DNA from: Lysobacter alkalisoli
GTDB lineage: Bacteria > Pseudomonadota > Gammaproteobacteria > Xanthomonadales > Xanthomonadaceae
Assembly: GCF_006547045.1 (NCBI RefSeq)
Contig: NZ_CP041242.1
Location: forward strand, 3,234,001-3,298,000
Direction of reading: 5' to 3'
Length of the DNA stretch: 64,000 nt
This document shows, one piece after another, positions 8,046 to 16,844 of the stretch (position 1 is its first letter; each line of letters starts with the position of its first letter). A model generated the notes under the pieces. It ran no database searches. It was not told the DNA's origin and saw nothing but the letters and a program-made list of their open reading frames with translations. Made by a program: the position numbers and the translations under genes.

Positions 8046-8420
8046 TCAGGGCACCTCGCCGATCAGGCTCTGGCCCGCGCCGTTGCTGGCTCCGATCGGG
8101 CCGATGCGCGACAGATCGACGCCTTCGATACACGCCACATTGAAACCGTACTCCGTAGGAACACTGCGGCGCTGGTGGTGCGTGTAAATGCCGCAGATGC
8201 TGCAGAAATAATGCCTGGCCTGCATGGTGTTCCACTGGTAGAGCGAGAGCTTGTCCGCGCCCCGCACCACCCGAAGCCTGTCCAGCGGCACGGCGGCCAT
8301 GATCGCGCCCTTGCGGCTGCAGATGGAGCAATTGCAGCGCCGCACGTTTTCGAAACCGTGCTCAAGATCGACTTCGAACTCCACTGCCTTGCAGTGGCAG
8401 GTACCTCGCTTTGTTTCCAT
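8046..8420 (-). CDS. GFA-family zinc protein (second copy)
   Basis: 124 residues with the GFA/CENP-V cysteine set: GTCHCKAVEFEV, RCNCSICSRKGAI, and YFCSICGIYTHH. The sequence is well diverged from the GFA gene at 2405-2773, so this is an older paralogue rather than a recent duplication. The late-conserved GFNVACIEGVD stretch is also typical. The start has GAGGA at a good distance (AGAGGATCTGATG). Substrate unknown. Confidence 0.85.
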   Translation of the reverse strand: METKRGTCHCKAVEFEVDLEHGFENVRRCNCSICSRKGAIMAAVPLDRLRVVRGADKLSLYQWNTMQARHYFCSICGIYTHHQRRSVPTEYGFNVACIEGVDLSRIGPIGASNGAGQSLIGEVP

Positions 8421-8645
8421 CAGATCCTCTTTTTCATTTCAGCATGACCCCGCCTGACGGGTATGCCGCCCATGCCCGTGCGGCCAGAACGCCGGCAAAA
8501 AGTCGCCATCGCTCACCCCGCGCGACGAGGACGACGACGACCAGGACTATGGCATGGGCAGCTTATTTCAGAAAATGAGATCTTCGACAGGAAACTTCCG
8601 GAACAGCAGCACATCCATACTGGGCTGCCGTGGCTGTGCGCCCGC

Positions 8646-11153
8646 TCAGGCGGACAGAATACGCAGCAGCAGCCAGGCCGGCACGCCCACGTAGAAGACC
8701 AACCGCCCCAGCCATTCCAGCGCACGCCGGGCATCGCTCGCAGCAGCCGGGCGCAGCAGCAAGACGAACCCGGTGACAGCTTCGATGACGATGCGCAGCG
8801 CAGCGGCAAACAACATCAGGCCGATCGACCACGCCGTCCACCAGATCAGCAACCCGAGCAGCCAGGCCTTGGGGCCGTAGATGTAGTACTCGCCAAAGGT
8901 GCCGCCAAAGGCGATGTGTTGATGCAGACGGAAGGCGACCAGCGCGGGCAGCAGCGGGAACAGCGCGAACTTCACCAGCGCATGCTCGAACCACCGGCGG
9001 CGGATCGACGCGCGCACCTGTGCAAGCGCGGCCATGCGATCGGATGCGCCGCCGGCCATGCGCGCCGGCGATCCGGCCGCAGCCAACGCACGTTGCAGCG
9101 CACGGGGGTCGGGCAGGATGATACCCAGCGGCCAGCGCCTGCCCGAAGCCAGCTGCAGGTCGACGCCACTGTCCGGCAGGGGCACCCGCCATGCACGCAG
9201 GCCTGTGATCTGACCCACCGGAATTTCGACCCGCTGGGCACGCTGGTCGAGCACCAGCATCCCGGCCTCGATGCGCGCGGTGGCGGCAAACGCACGCCGG
9301 ATCGCCCATGCGGCCAGCATCGGCGCCACCACCATCGCGGCGAACAACCAGATCTGCGACAGCGACTGGACCTGGGCGCCGTGACGCAGCAGCATGCCCA
9401 GTGCCAATGCGAGCAGACCGACGCCCGCGCATAGCCGCAGCAGCGCGGCAACGGCGCGCCACGCGGCCGGAAGGACGGCCACCTCCGCCGAAAAATGAGC
9501 ATCGCCCCCCTGTGTGACCGTATCCATCCCGGCCCGGCGGCCGCTCACCGCGCGCCAGCCGGCAAACACGGCCAGTACAAGCAGGAACAGCAACCCGGTC
9601 CGGCCCACCCAGTCGCCCCAGCGCACCATCAGCGTGACCGGCGGATCCTGCGCGGCGAGAGTACCCGTGAGCACCGCCGGGTCGCCCATGGTCGTACTCA
9701 CCCGCACTTCGCCGGTATCGTCGATGATCGCACTGAGGCCGTTGGTGGTGACCCGCAGCTGCGGCAGGCGCGTTTCGATGCTGCGGAACGCCGCGACCGT
9801 CAGGTGCAGACGGGCACCGTTCGGATACCGGGTAAACCAGGAATCGTTGGACAGGCCGATGATCGCCTGCGCGCCCAGCCGCGCGCCGTCGATCGCCAGG
9901 CCGGTGCGCACATCGTCCAGGCAGATCAGCGGGACCACATTGACCTCGCGCCCGTCTGTCGTGCGCAGTGGCAGCACGCGGGCGCCGTCGCCCGGCTGCC
10001 AACCGCCGGTCCAGGGCAGCAGGCGCCGCAACAGCGGGCCGTCCAGCCAGCCCGGCACATGCTCGGTCAGCGGGAACGGGTGGGCCTTGCGGTAGTGGCC
10101 GAGCAGGCCCCTGCCCGGCTCGACGAAGGCCGCCGCGTTGTATTCGCCGGCATCGTCGATGTCGTAGGTGCCGAACACCAGCGGCACGCCGACGGAATCG
10201 ACGAAGTCGAGGATCTCGCGGTCCAGTGCCGCACCGTCCTCGCTCTTGGGATGTCCGAAGGTCGTCGGGTAAACCGTCTCCGACCACAGCAGCACGTCCG
10301 CATCGTGGTCGCGGATGGCTGAATTCGACAGCGCGTAATGCGTGTCCAGCACATGCCGGACCACGCCATAGGCGCCGATTTCCTCACGCAGGCGCTCGTA
10401 GTCGGTGATGCTCGCCTGCACCATTGCGACCCGCAGCGATGGCACGTCCGCGGCAGGCGGCGACTGCAATGCGGACAACCGCGCACCGCCATAGCCTGCC
10501 ATCGCGACGACAATAGCCGCCGCCAGCGCCGCGGGCCGAAGCATGGCGCGCGCGCCGCCCTCGCGCCAACGCACCGCGATCAGGGCCAGGGCTTCGTTGA
10601 CAAGGATCAGCAGGAAGGTGATGCCCGCCGCACCACCCAGGTCGGCAACCTGGCGCAGGTACGCCGAGGGAAACAATCCATGGCCGAGGGTGTCGCCAAG
10701 CAGCTTGGGCACCAGCCACTCGCAACCCACCCAGGCCGAGGCGCCGGCCAGTGCGCGCAACAACGGCCCATGGCGACGACCGACCAGGTGACGCACCAAC
10801 GCGAATGCCAGCACCTGGCACTGCAGCAGCGGCGCCAGCACCAGCAGGACCAGGGTCGCCGGCAACGCGCCAACGCCGGTGTAGGCACCGATGGCGGCGC
10901 CGAACCAGATGAACACCGCCGCCATGAAAGCGACACTCATCAACAGCCCGCTCAGCAGCGCGCCGGCCTGTGTCCGTTCGCGATTGAGTGCGAGCAGCCA
11001 CGGCAACAGCACGACGAACCCGAGCAGCCAGGCATGACCGCCGCGCGCGTAGAGGCCGAGCAAGGCGGCGCTGGCGACAATGCCGGCCAGCCTGCTCCAG
11101 CGAGGCCCCACAAATCGCTGCGAGCCCGGCTCGGTAATCGATTTTCTGATCAA
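8646..11153 (-). CDS. Lnt-like apolipoprotein N-acyltransferase with C-terminal membrane extension
   Basis: An 835-residue membrane protein. Residues ~20-225 hold the membrane helices and residues ~238-505 the nitrilase-fold domain of apolipoprotein N-acyltransferase, followed by the usual closing helix (~518-534). The Glu-Lys-Cys triad is visible: E292 (LLWSETVYP), K356 (HYRKAHPF) and C411 (PLICLDD). Normal Lnt proteins end near 510-540 residues. Here ~290 more residues follow, with about four further membrane helices and a PH-like soluble insert. The usual CYE after the nucleophile is CLD. This could be a second, specialised acyltransferase. It starts at a TTG that overlaps the upstream stop (TTGA), implying coupling to the gene at 11150-11839. 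Confidence 0.75.
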   Translation of the reverse strand: MIRKSITEPGSQRFVGPRWSRLAGIVASAALLGLYARGGHAWLLGFVVLLPWLLALNRERTQAGALLSGLLMSVAFMAAVFIWFGAAIGAYTGVGALPATLVLLVLAPLLQCQVLAFALVRHLVGRRHGPLLRALAGASAWVGCEWLVPKLLGDTLGHGLFPSAYLRQVADLGGAAGITFLLILVNEALALIAVRWREGGARAMLRPAALAAAIVVAMAGYGGARLSALQSPPAADVPSLRVAMVQASITDYERLREEIGAYGVVRHVLDTHYALSNSAIRDHDADVLLWSETVYPTTFGHPKSEDGAALDREILDFVDSVGVPLVFGTYDIDDAGEYNAAAFVEPGRGLLGHYRKAHPFPLTEHVPGWLDGPLLRRLLPWTGGWQPGDGARVLPLRTTDGREVNVVPLICLDDVRTGLAIDGARLGAQAIIGLSNDSWFTRYPNGARLHLTVAAFRSIETRLPQLRVTTNGLSAIIDDTGEVRVSTTMGDPAVLTGTLAAQDPPVTLMVRWGDWVGRTGLLFLLVLAVFAGWRAVSGRRAGMDTVTQGGDAHFSAEVAVLPAAWRAVAALLRLCAGVGLLALALGMLLRHGAQVQSLSQIWLFAAMVVAPMLAAWAIRRAFAATARIEAGMLVLDQRAQRVEIPVGQITGLRAWRVPLPDSGVDLQLASGRRWPLGIILPDPRALQRALAAAGSPARMAGGASDRMAALAQVRASIRRRWFEHALVKFALFPLLPALVAFRLHQHIAFGGTFGEYYIYGPKAWLLGLLIWWTAWSIGLMLFAAALRIVIEAVTGFVLLLRPAAASDARRALEWLGRLVFYVGVPAWLLLRILSA

Positions 11154-11839
11154 TCAGGAACCTTCGAAGAAGGAATGCGGACCCGCCGCAGCGGCAGGCC
11201 GGGCGGCGCCAGCTCGGGCGGCACGACGCGGTTCTCCGGCACCTGGATCGGGCGGCCCTGGTCGTCATGGAAGGTGTAGTCCGGCGAGAACATCAGGATC
11301 GCCTCGATCGGCTCGCCTTCGTCGGTCACCTGGTGGTGGCGGACATAGCCTTCCGGCAGCTCGTAGTCCTCGGGCACCGCCAGCCCTTCCAGCGGTGGGC
11401 TGGTACCCGGCGGATTGAATGCGGCGATGCCGCTGCGGATCCCGACGTGGTGCAGCGCGTCGATCACCTCGGCGACCGTCGGTTCCGGATCGCCGGGCCG
11501 TATCCAGGCGGCGATGTCATCGCGGTCCCTGCTGGGCAGGTCGACCGGGTCCTCCAGCGGTGCCGGCATCCGGCGCGCGGTCGGCATGGCGTCCGTGCTC
11601 CCTGCGGGCTGCCCTGCATCACGGGCTTCGCGCACCGGCGTCTCCGCTCCGGTGCCGGCGACCGCGCGCGGCGTCTTCGGCAACTGCAGCAGGCAGGCAA
11701 TTCCGGCCCCGACCAGCACCACGGCCAGCAGCTTGTAAAACAATGCCGCACGACGCGCAGGTCGCGCCTTGGCGACCACCCGCACACCATCGCCGCCCTG
11801 GCCGGGCGGCGTGGTGTGCGAGTTGCCGGACGTGCTCAT
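11150..11839 (-). CDS. Single-span membrane protein coupled to the Lnt-like gene
   Basis: 229 residues with a basic N-terminal tail, one membrane helix at about 33-52 (LLAVVLVGAGIACLL), an Ala/Pro-rich linker and a C-terminal soluble domain (~95-225) on the periplasmic side. Motifs such as YELPEGYVRHHQVTDEGEPI and DYTFHDDQGRPIQVPEN do not match a family I recognise. The stop overlaps the acyltransferase TTG start, so a partner or accessory role is plausible but inferred only from context. Confidence 0.65.
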   Translation of the reverse strand: MSTSGNSHTTPPGQGGDGVRVVAKARPARRAALFYKLLAVVLVGAGIACLLQLPKTPRAVAGTGAETPVREARDAGQPAGSTDAMPTARRMPAPLEDPVDLPSRDRDDIAAWIRPGDPEPTVAEVIDALHHVGIRSGIAAFNPPGTSPPLEGLAVPEDYELPEGYVRHHQVTDEGEPIEAILMFSPDYTFHDDQGRPIQVPENRVVPPELAPPGLPLRRVRIPSSKVPD

Positions 11840-11862
11840 GGACCTGTCTCAACCGATGCCGG

Positions 11863-12954
11863 TCAGTTCGGTCCGGCCGGGTTGTAGACCGACAGCGCCC
11901 AGCCCATCCGCTCGTGCCCGTAACGGTTCCAGATGGGGCTGCGGCCGTCGGGGAAGCTGGTGTAGCGCGGCGTCACCGAACCCGAGCTGCCGCCCCAGAT
12001 GCCGGCCCAGACGGTGGTGCCGGTGTAGGTCGGGTGAACGTCGTCGGACTGGATGTAGTCGTAGCTGCTGGAGCTGCTGACCAGCTTGAAGTTGGCGTCG
12101 CGCAGGGTCGAGCGCAAGGTCACCGAGATGCGGTTGACGTAGTTGCTCTCGCTCTCGCCGGGGATGTAACGGATCGCCTCGGAATCGACGATGCCGTCAC
12201 CGTTGCGGTCGTAGTCCGCGGCCATGTACTGGGCGAAGCTGTCGGCGCACTTGAAGCCCTTCTGCCGGGCGTACTCGCACATCCAGTAGTTCATCCGCGC
12301 CATGGCCGGAAGGAAGACGCTGCGCATGTTCACCGTCGCGCCGGTATTGGCATCCTTGCACGAGCTCTGCACGTTGTCTGCGTCGTAGCCGGGGTAGTAC
12401 AGGTTGGAGATCACCTTCAGCTTCGCGTTCGGATGCGCATTGGCGTTGATGTAGTCCATCGCCCGGGCCACGTAGGTGCGGCAGGAGGAGATCGCCGACT
12501 CGATCCCGCTGTAGTTGCAGGTGCCGGTCTGCGACTTGAAGCTGGAACGCGCCTGCAGGCCATCGTTGCCGCACATCTCGAAGGTCACCATGCGGGTCGA
12601 ACTGTGCTGCATGTAGGAGCGCTCGCCCACGATCTTGTTCTCGTAGACGTCCTTGGCCACCGCGCCCGACTTGGCCCGGCGCACGCTTTCGATGTCGGCG
12701 TTCCACTTCGCCGAAATGTACTCGGCATCCACCGTTGGCGCCGCATACAGCGCGGCCTTGCTGATGGAACCGTTGTAGCCGGCGTAGATCGAGTCGCCGT
12801 AGGCCACCACGCGATATTTGGTGCTGGTTCCCGACCGGTCGATGGTCCAGGAAACATTCTGGTTCAGGGTGCTGCCCATGGCCTGTCCGCCGATCGCGAG
12901 CAACACGAGCGCGGGCAGCCACCGTCCAACGGTACCGCCGAGTCGAATATCCAT
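11863..12954 (-). CDS. Secreted SGNH-type hydrolase
   Basis: A 363-residue secreted protein with a signal peptide (ALVLLAIGGQAMGS). SGNH/GDSL hydrolase blocks are present: VVAYGDSIYAGY (nucleophile serine in block I), EMCGNDG (block III) and SDDVHPT near the C-terminus (catalytic Asp and His). A DRNGDGIVD stretch resembles a calcium-binding loop. Seven or more cysteines suggest disulfides. Likely an esterase or lipase acting outside the cell; the substrate is unknown. The ATG at 12954 follows GGGGCA and fits the signal peptide better than the upstream start at 12993. Confidence 0.8.
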   Translation of the reverse strand: MDIRLGGTVGRWLPALVLLAIGGQAMGSTLNQNVSWTIDRSGTSTKYRVVAYGDSIYAGYNGSISKAALYAAPTVDAEYISAKWNADIESVRRAKSGAVAKDVYENKIVGERSYMQHSSTRMVTFEMCGNDGLQARSSFKSQTGTCNYSGIESAISSCRTYVARAMDYINANAHPNAKLKVISNLYYPGYDADNVQSSCKDANTGATVNMRSVFLPAMARMNYWMCEYARQKGFKCADSFAQYMAADYDRNGDGIVDSEAIRYIPGESESNYVNRISVTLRSTLRDANFKLVSSSSSYDYIQSDDVHPTYTGTTVWAGIWGGSSGSVTPRYTSFPDGRSPIWNRYGHERMGWALSVYNPAGPN

Positions 12955-13243
12955 ATGCCTTGCCCCTTTTGAAATGGTGTGCACCACGGGCACCGGCCGG
13001 CGCCCGCATCGATGACAAAACCCATCTGCGGCCGGGGCATCGAACTTCTGCGACTCCCCCTCCCCTGCACCGCGGACCCGACGCTAGCGTATGGTTTTCG
13101 GGGGAGTCAATGTGCACTGCGGCAAAAACCGGCCAGGAAAAAGTCGTATCGGCCCGTAACGGGGCTTTCGTCGCCGAGGCGGACAGTGTCCGTTTCCCTG
13201 CTGCACACTCGTTGTTGCTCACAGGGAAGCCAAGGGATCACCC

Positions 13244-14005
13244 ATGACCAGAGCTGTCGATGCGCTTGCGCGAACCGGTGACCGGACCCGGCGCGGGCTG
13301 CCCCTGGATAGCCTGGCGCTGGCACTGGTGATTGCGGTTGCGACGCTATGGCCGTTGGTGTTGTGGGCGTTCTGGCCGCGGTATCTGTCCCGGCTCACCG
13401 AGGCGGACGGCTACACGCATGCGCACGCTATGCTGGGAATGGCATGGCTTCTGCTCCTAGCCGCGCAACCCCTGCTGATGCGGGCACGCCGGTTTGCCGC
13501 ACATCGCAGGCTGGGCCGCATGGGCATGGCATTGGGCGCTGCCTTCGTCGTCTCCGGCGTGCTCTCGGCGCATCGCCTGATCACGCGAATGGACGAGGCG
13601 CAGTTCGCGCGCGATGGCTTCTTTCTTTACATGATTCTGGCAACGACGACGATCTTCGCGGCAGCGCTGCTGCTGGGCGTCATCTGGCGAAAATCGCCGG
13701 CCGTGCACGGCCGGTTCATGGCGTGCACGCTGCTGCCGTTGCTCGATCCGGTGCTCGCGCGCATCCTCGGATTCCATTTCCCGCCATTGCCCGCCGAGTT
13801 CATGTACCAGTTGCCGGCAGTGCTGGTAACCGCCGTGTTGCTGGCGTTGCTGACGGTCACGTTGCCACGCGGCACGCCCGGACGCCGCCCGTTCGTCTGG
13901 TTCGCAGTGGGCTCGATGGTTTTGCTGTTGCTGCACTTCGCCAGCCAATACAGCCGCACATGGCTGACGTTCGTCGAATGGTTCCGGTCGTTGCCGATCA
14001 CCTGA
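13244..14005 (+). CDS. Polytopic membrane protein
   Basis: 253 residues with about seven hydrophobic helices and a pair of conserved-looking histidine-containing segments (YTHAHAMLGMAWLLLLAAQ, AAHRRLGRMGMALG). The general layout resembles the small heme-linked membrane proteins of the DUF2306 type, but the match is weak and I do not assign a function. The C-terminal ~45 residues occur again as a decayed copy at 14821-14955, in the same orientation. A 289-base gap without a gene lies before it, holding only promoter-like AT-rich stretches. Confidence 0.65.
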   Translation: MTRAVDALARTGDRTRRGLPLDSLALALVIAVATLWPLVLWAFWPRYLSRLTEADGYTHAHAMLGMAWLLLLAAQPLLMRARRFAAHRRLGRMGMALGAAFVVSGVLSAHRLITRMDEAQFARDGFFLYMILATTTIFAAALLLGVIWRKSPAVHGRFMACTLLPLLDPVLARILGFHFPPLPAEFMYQLPAVLVTAVLLALLTVTLPRGTPGRRPFVWFAVGSMVLLLLHFASQYSRTWLTFVEWFRSLPIT

Positions 14006-14105
14006 AATCGAAGCAGATCAGTTTCTGCAGCCCGGGCAGGGCCGGAGCCGGAATGTGTGCGGTGGCGCTGATGGCGACCAGGGCAAGCAGGACCATGCGG
14101 AACAT
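14002..14105 (-). other. Short signal-peptide-like frame, possibly a gene remnant
   Basis: A 34-codon frame from ATG at 14105 reads like the start of an exported or membrane protein (MFRMVLLALVAISATAHIP, then PALPGLQKLICF) and stops inside the tail of the preceding gene. The PALPGLQKL part recalls the N-terminus of VanZ-like membrane proteins, so this may be a truncated gene. It may also be chance. Confidence 0.25.
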
Positions 14106-14199
14106 GTGTCGCGCCTCGAAGCTGCACAGCTTCGGAATCGACCCAGACCGTGCCTGGAAGTCGACTCAGAGCCTGTTTACCCGGTCGCAGCAACTTGGG

Positions 14200-14664
14200 T
14201 CAGTTGGCGTCGACAACCAGATTGGTCGTCCGGACATCTGTCACGCCTTTGATATCGCGCGCGATACGCGTCGCCTGCTCGATCTGCGCTTGCTGATCGA
14301 CCTGACCCGACAGCGTCACCACGCCATTGACGGTCTCGACGTCGATGTCCAGACCGGCCACATCGGAGTCGGCCAGCAGCGAAGACTTCACCTTGGTGGT
14401 GATCCAGGTGTCGTCGATCGGCTGGTCAGAGCGAGGACCATCGCCCATCACGTCGTCCCGGTCGGCATCGGCCGAGTACCTGTCGCCGTCACGCGTCATC
14501 GGGTCCGCCGGAGTGGTCGGTACAACTTCCTCGTCGGCCGGTTGCATCGTGGTGCGGTCATCGACGTTGCGGTCATCGACGCGGTTGTCGCAACCCACGG
14601 CGAAGGCCAGTGCCGAGGACAGGGCGATCGCGAGGGGAATACGGGTGCCGTAGGAACTGATCAT
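14200..14664 (-). CDS. BON-domain lipoprotein, OsmY-like
   Basis: 154 residues. A lipoprotein signal (LAFAVGC) is followed by ~60 residues of acidic, disordered sequence, then one BON domain (residues ~83-154): DDTWITTKVKSSLLAD, the VETVNGVVTLSGQV strand-turn, and the GVTDVRTTNLVVDAN ending. BON proteins bind phospholipid and act in envelope or osmotic stress. OsmY itself has two domains, this has one. It sits between the complete membrane gene and its partial copy. Confidence 0.85.
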   Translation of the reverse strand: MISSYGTRIPLAIALSSALAFAVGCDNRVDDRNVDDRTTMQPADEEVVPTTPADPMTRDGDRYSADADRDDVMGDGPRSDQPIDDTWITTKVKSSLLADSDVAGLDIDVETVNGVVTLSGQVDQQAQIEQATRIARDIKGVTDVRTTNLVVDAN

Positions 14665-14820
14665 CGTCTGTGCTCCAAGCTCGGGGGGAGGGGTGGTAGG
14701 CGCAGTGTGGTGCGAGCTTCGTTCACAAGACGTGACTGGATCATGCCCATTCGTGAAATGAATGCAGGTTTCGCTTCACCAACAACAATGGCGGCTGACT
14801 GCGTTTCCCGGATGCACATC

Positions 14821-14955
14821 GGCACGTCCGGACGCCGTCCGTTCGTCCGGTTCGCGGTGGGCTCGGTGATTCTGCTGTGGCTGCACTTCGCCAGTGAGCA
14901 CAACCATTCCTGGCTGGCGTTCGTCGCGTGGTTCCGGTCGTTGCCGATCACATGA
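14821..14955 (+). pseudogene. Decayed copy of the C-terminus of the 13244-14005 membrane gene
   Basis: The frame reads GTSGRRPFVRFAVGSVILL..LHFASEHNHSWLAFVAWFRSLPIT and stops, against GTPGRRPFVWFAVGSMVLL..LHFASQYSRTWLTFVEWFRSLPIT in the intact gene. Similarity continues about 15 bases past both stops (GAAATC-AAGCAG). There is no start or upstream part, so it cannot make the protein. The remainder of the 14665-15131 gap shows nothing further that I can support. Confidence 0.75.
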
Positions 14956-15131
14956 AATCAAAGCAGTTCAGAACACCGAAGGAATCTGCTACTCCCCGCA
15001 TCGGGTCGCGGACGTCAGGCGAGATCAAGTCCGGCGTGCGTACCTTGCGGCGGTCAGCATGTGGAACCGGACCAGATCAGTAGCTGGCGTCGTCCTAGTC
15101 CAGCGCGCTGCGCTTGCCCGAACTACGCTGA

Positions 15132-15320
15132 CTACGCGTCATCCTCCGTTTGCAGGTGCACGCGCCCATCGCCGTTTTCGTCCACGTCCAGCACCACCGT
15201 GATCGGCCGGCAGCAGACCTGGCAGTCCTCGATGTAGCGCTGCGGGCCCGCGCTCGCATCCAGCACCAGGCTGATGAGCTCGCCGCAATACGGACATTCA
15301 ATCTCCTGGGTATCGAGCAC
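15132..15320 (-). CDS. CPXCG-motif cysteine-rich protein
   Basis: A 62-residue protein from a GTG start with CCGGAGG just upstream. Motifs are ECPYCGE at residues 8-14 and EDCQVCCRPI at 31-40, the two cysteine knuckles of the small CPXCG family, ending in a conserved acidic tail (DENGDGRVHLQTEDDA). Likely binds one zinc. Function unknown. The upstream frame is open but out of character, so the short form is preferred. Confidence 0.8.
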   Translation of the reverse strand: MLDTQEIECPYCGELISLVLDASAGPQRYIEDCQVCCRPITVVLDVDENGDGRVHLQTEDDA

Positions 15321-15390
15321 GGTGGCCTCCGGGATACTGAGCGGGCTTGCGAAGAGTCGACCATGACCTGCAGAAGAGGAACAGGTGGAA

Positions 15391-15936
15391 CTAGAGTAGA
15401 TCAATTCCCTCCGTCCCCTCTTGGTCTTCCTTCGGTCTTCCGTTTTGCCTGAGCAGTGCCTCGATTTCCTCGCGCTCATCCAACGAGCGCTGGAAGAAGG
15501 CGGGATAGACCGGTTGGCTGTCTTCTTTCAGAAGAAAAATCGCGCGGTGCCCCGTCACCTGCTCCCGAATGGTGCCCAACTGGTAATGCCACATCTTCCA
15601 CAGCGGAACCATCAATGTCGGCGGCACCGACCCAGCACGGTCGAACAGGACCTCATCGACCTTGAGGTGCAGGCGCATCTGGTTGTCAAAACCCGGCCCA
15701 GTTCTCGCTTCCGGGTCGTGCACAGGACGTCCGCGTCCGTCGATCATGTCCACGCTGGTGACGGCAGCCACCAGCACGTAGTCGGCTTCCATCACGAGCT
15801 CGTCTAGCGGCTTTTGCATCACCGAGGCGGCCCATGCATTGCCTGCGAACAACGAGGCCAGTACCAGCAACGCGCAACATGACAAGAGCCCATTCGATGA
15901 GCTTGGATCCGATCCGTCAGATGTCTTCATCTGCAA
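15391..15936 (-). CDS. Secreted protein of unknown function with repeat-derived C-terminus
   Basis: 181 residues with a signal peptide (LLVLASLFAGNAWAA). The mature part (MQKPLDELVMEADYVLVAAVTSV split in strands, later TGHRAIFLLKEDSQPVYP) looks like a small beta-rich periplasmic domain. I do not recognise a family. The last ~11 codons (DQEGTEGIDLL) lie inside a copy of the dispersed GGGACGGAGGGAATT repeat, so the stop codon is supplied by that repeat. The start overlaps the AAA ATPase gene by about 20 bases. Confidence 0.6.
   Translation of the reverse strand: MQMKTSDGSDPSSSNGLLSCCALLVLASLFAGNAWAASVMQKPLDELVMEADYVLVAAVTSVDMIDGRGRPVHDPEARTGPGFDNQMRLHLKVDEVLFDRAGSVPPTLMVPLWKMWHYQLGTIREQVTGHRAIFLLKEDSQPVYPAFFQRSLDEREEIEALLRQNGRPKEDQEGTEGIDLL
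15394..15426. repeat. REP-like repeat, family 1, single arm
   Basis: One arm (AATTCCCTCCGTCCCC) of the inverted repeat present in full at 17877-17925 and 18917-18966. It overlaps the 3' end of the gene at 15391-15936. Confidence 0.7.
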
Positions 15937-16654
15937 GCAGTTGCTCCAACCTTCGTGGATAGTGATTCAGGAAATCCCGAGTGATCGCATAGTGCTCCGT
16001 TTCCTCGTAGGACACCTCGCTCACGCCGCTGCGATCGAAAAGGATGATCCTGGCGTGCGGATACGAGAGCAGGATCGGTGAGTGGGTGGCAATGATGAAC
16101 TGCGAGTGGTCCTCGACAAGGTCGTGGATGGCACGCAACGCCGCCAGTTGCCGGCTGGGCGAAAGGGCGGCCTCAGGTTCGTCGAAGAGATAGATGCCAT
16201 CTCCTCGCAGTTTGTTGACCAGCACGGCCATGAAGGATTCGCCATGGGAGCTGGCGTGCAACGAGCCGCCATAGCCGTCGGTATAGCCAACCTCGTCCAT
16301 GTACGAGGCCACGTTGAAGAAGCTTTCGGCCCTGAGGAAATAGCCGTCGCGTGGCATCGGCGCACCGCGCGAAAGGCGGAGGGCCTGATGCAGTGGAGAA
16401 ACAGACTCGACCGTCTTGAACCGGACGTTTCGGGTCCCGCCTTCAGGACCGAAGCCCAGCGCGATCGCAATGGCTTCGAGCACAGTGGACTTGCCCGATC
16501 CGTTCTCGCCCACCAGGAACGTGACGTTCGGATGGAACTCGATGCCATCCAGCTCGCGGACGGCCGCAATGTTGTACGGGTACGCCCGATGGTCCACCTC
16601 CGCTCCCGGACGGAACGCGGCGCTGTACAGATACGGGTCTTCGCGTCTTGCCAC
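15917..16654 (-). CDS. AAA family ATPase (ABC/SMC-like fold)
   Basis: 245 residues. Walker A is VGENGSGKST (residues ~48-57), then FFNVASY, a LRGDGIYLFDEPEAALSP Walker B with signature-type sequence, and IIATHSPILL (H-loop). This is the compact AAA_21/AAA_23-type ATPase seen in OLD-like and RecF-like proteins, but it has no nuclease domain. The role is unknown. Such genes sometimes belong to phage-defence pairs, yet the next gene is a secreted protein, which does not fit. It starts at GTG 16654, placed five bases after AGGAGG; an ATG two bases upstream is in the wrong frame. Confidence 0.85.
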   Translation of the reverse strand: MARREDPYLYSAAFRPGAEVDHRAYPYNIAAVRELDGIEFHPNVTFLVGENGSGKSTVLEAIAIALGFGPEGGTRNVRFKTVESVSPLHQALRLSRGAPMPRDGYFLRAESFFNVASYMDEVGYTDGYGGSLHASSHGESFMAVLVNKLRGDGIYLFDEPEAALSPSRQLAALRAIHDLVEDHSQFIIATHSPILLSYPHARIILFDRSGVSEVSYEETEHYAITRDFLNHYPRRLEQLLADEDI

Positions 16655-16844
16655 ATGAACCTCCTGGATACCGGACCTGGATCTGCTTCACTCCACTTTC
16701 TTCAAAGGACAACGCACCGACAATTCGTCCATCGTCGGCATCTCAGTCGACAATGCCTTTCAGCGGATCACCGAAGAGAATGAATCTGACCGCATTTCTC
16801 GAGAACGGTTTGTAGTATCGAAAGATGCACGGACAGCTATCCAG

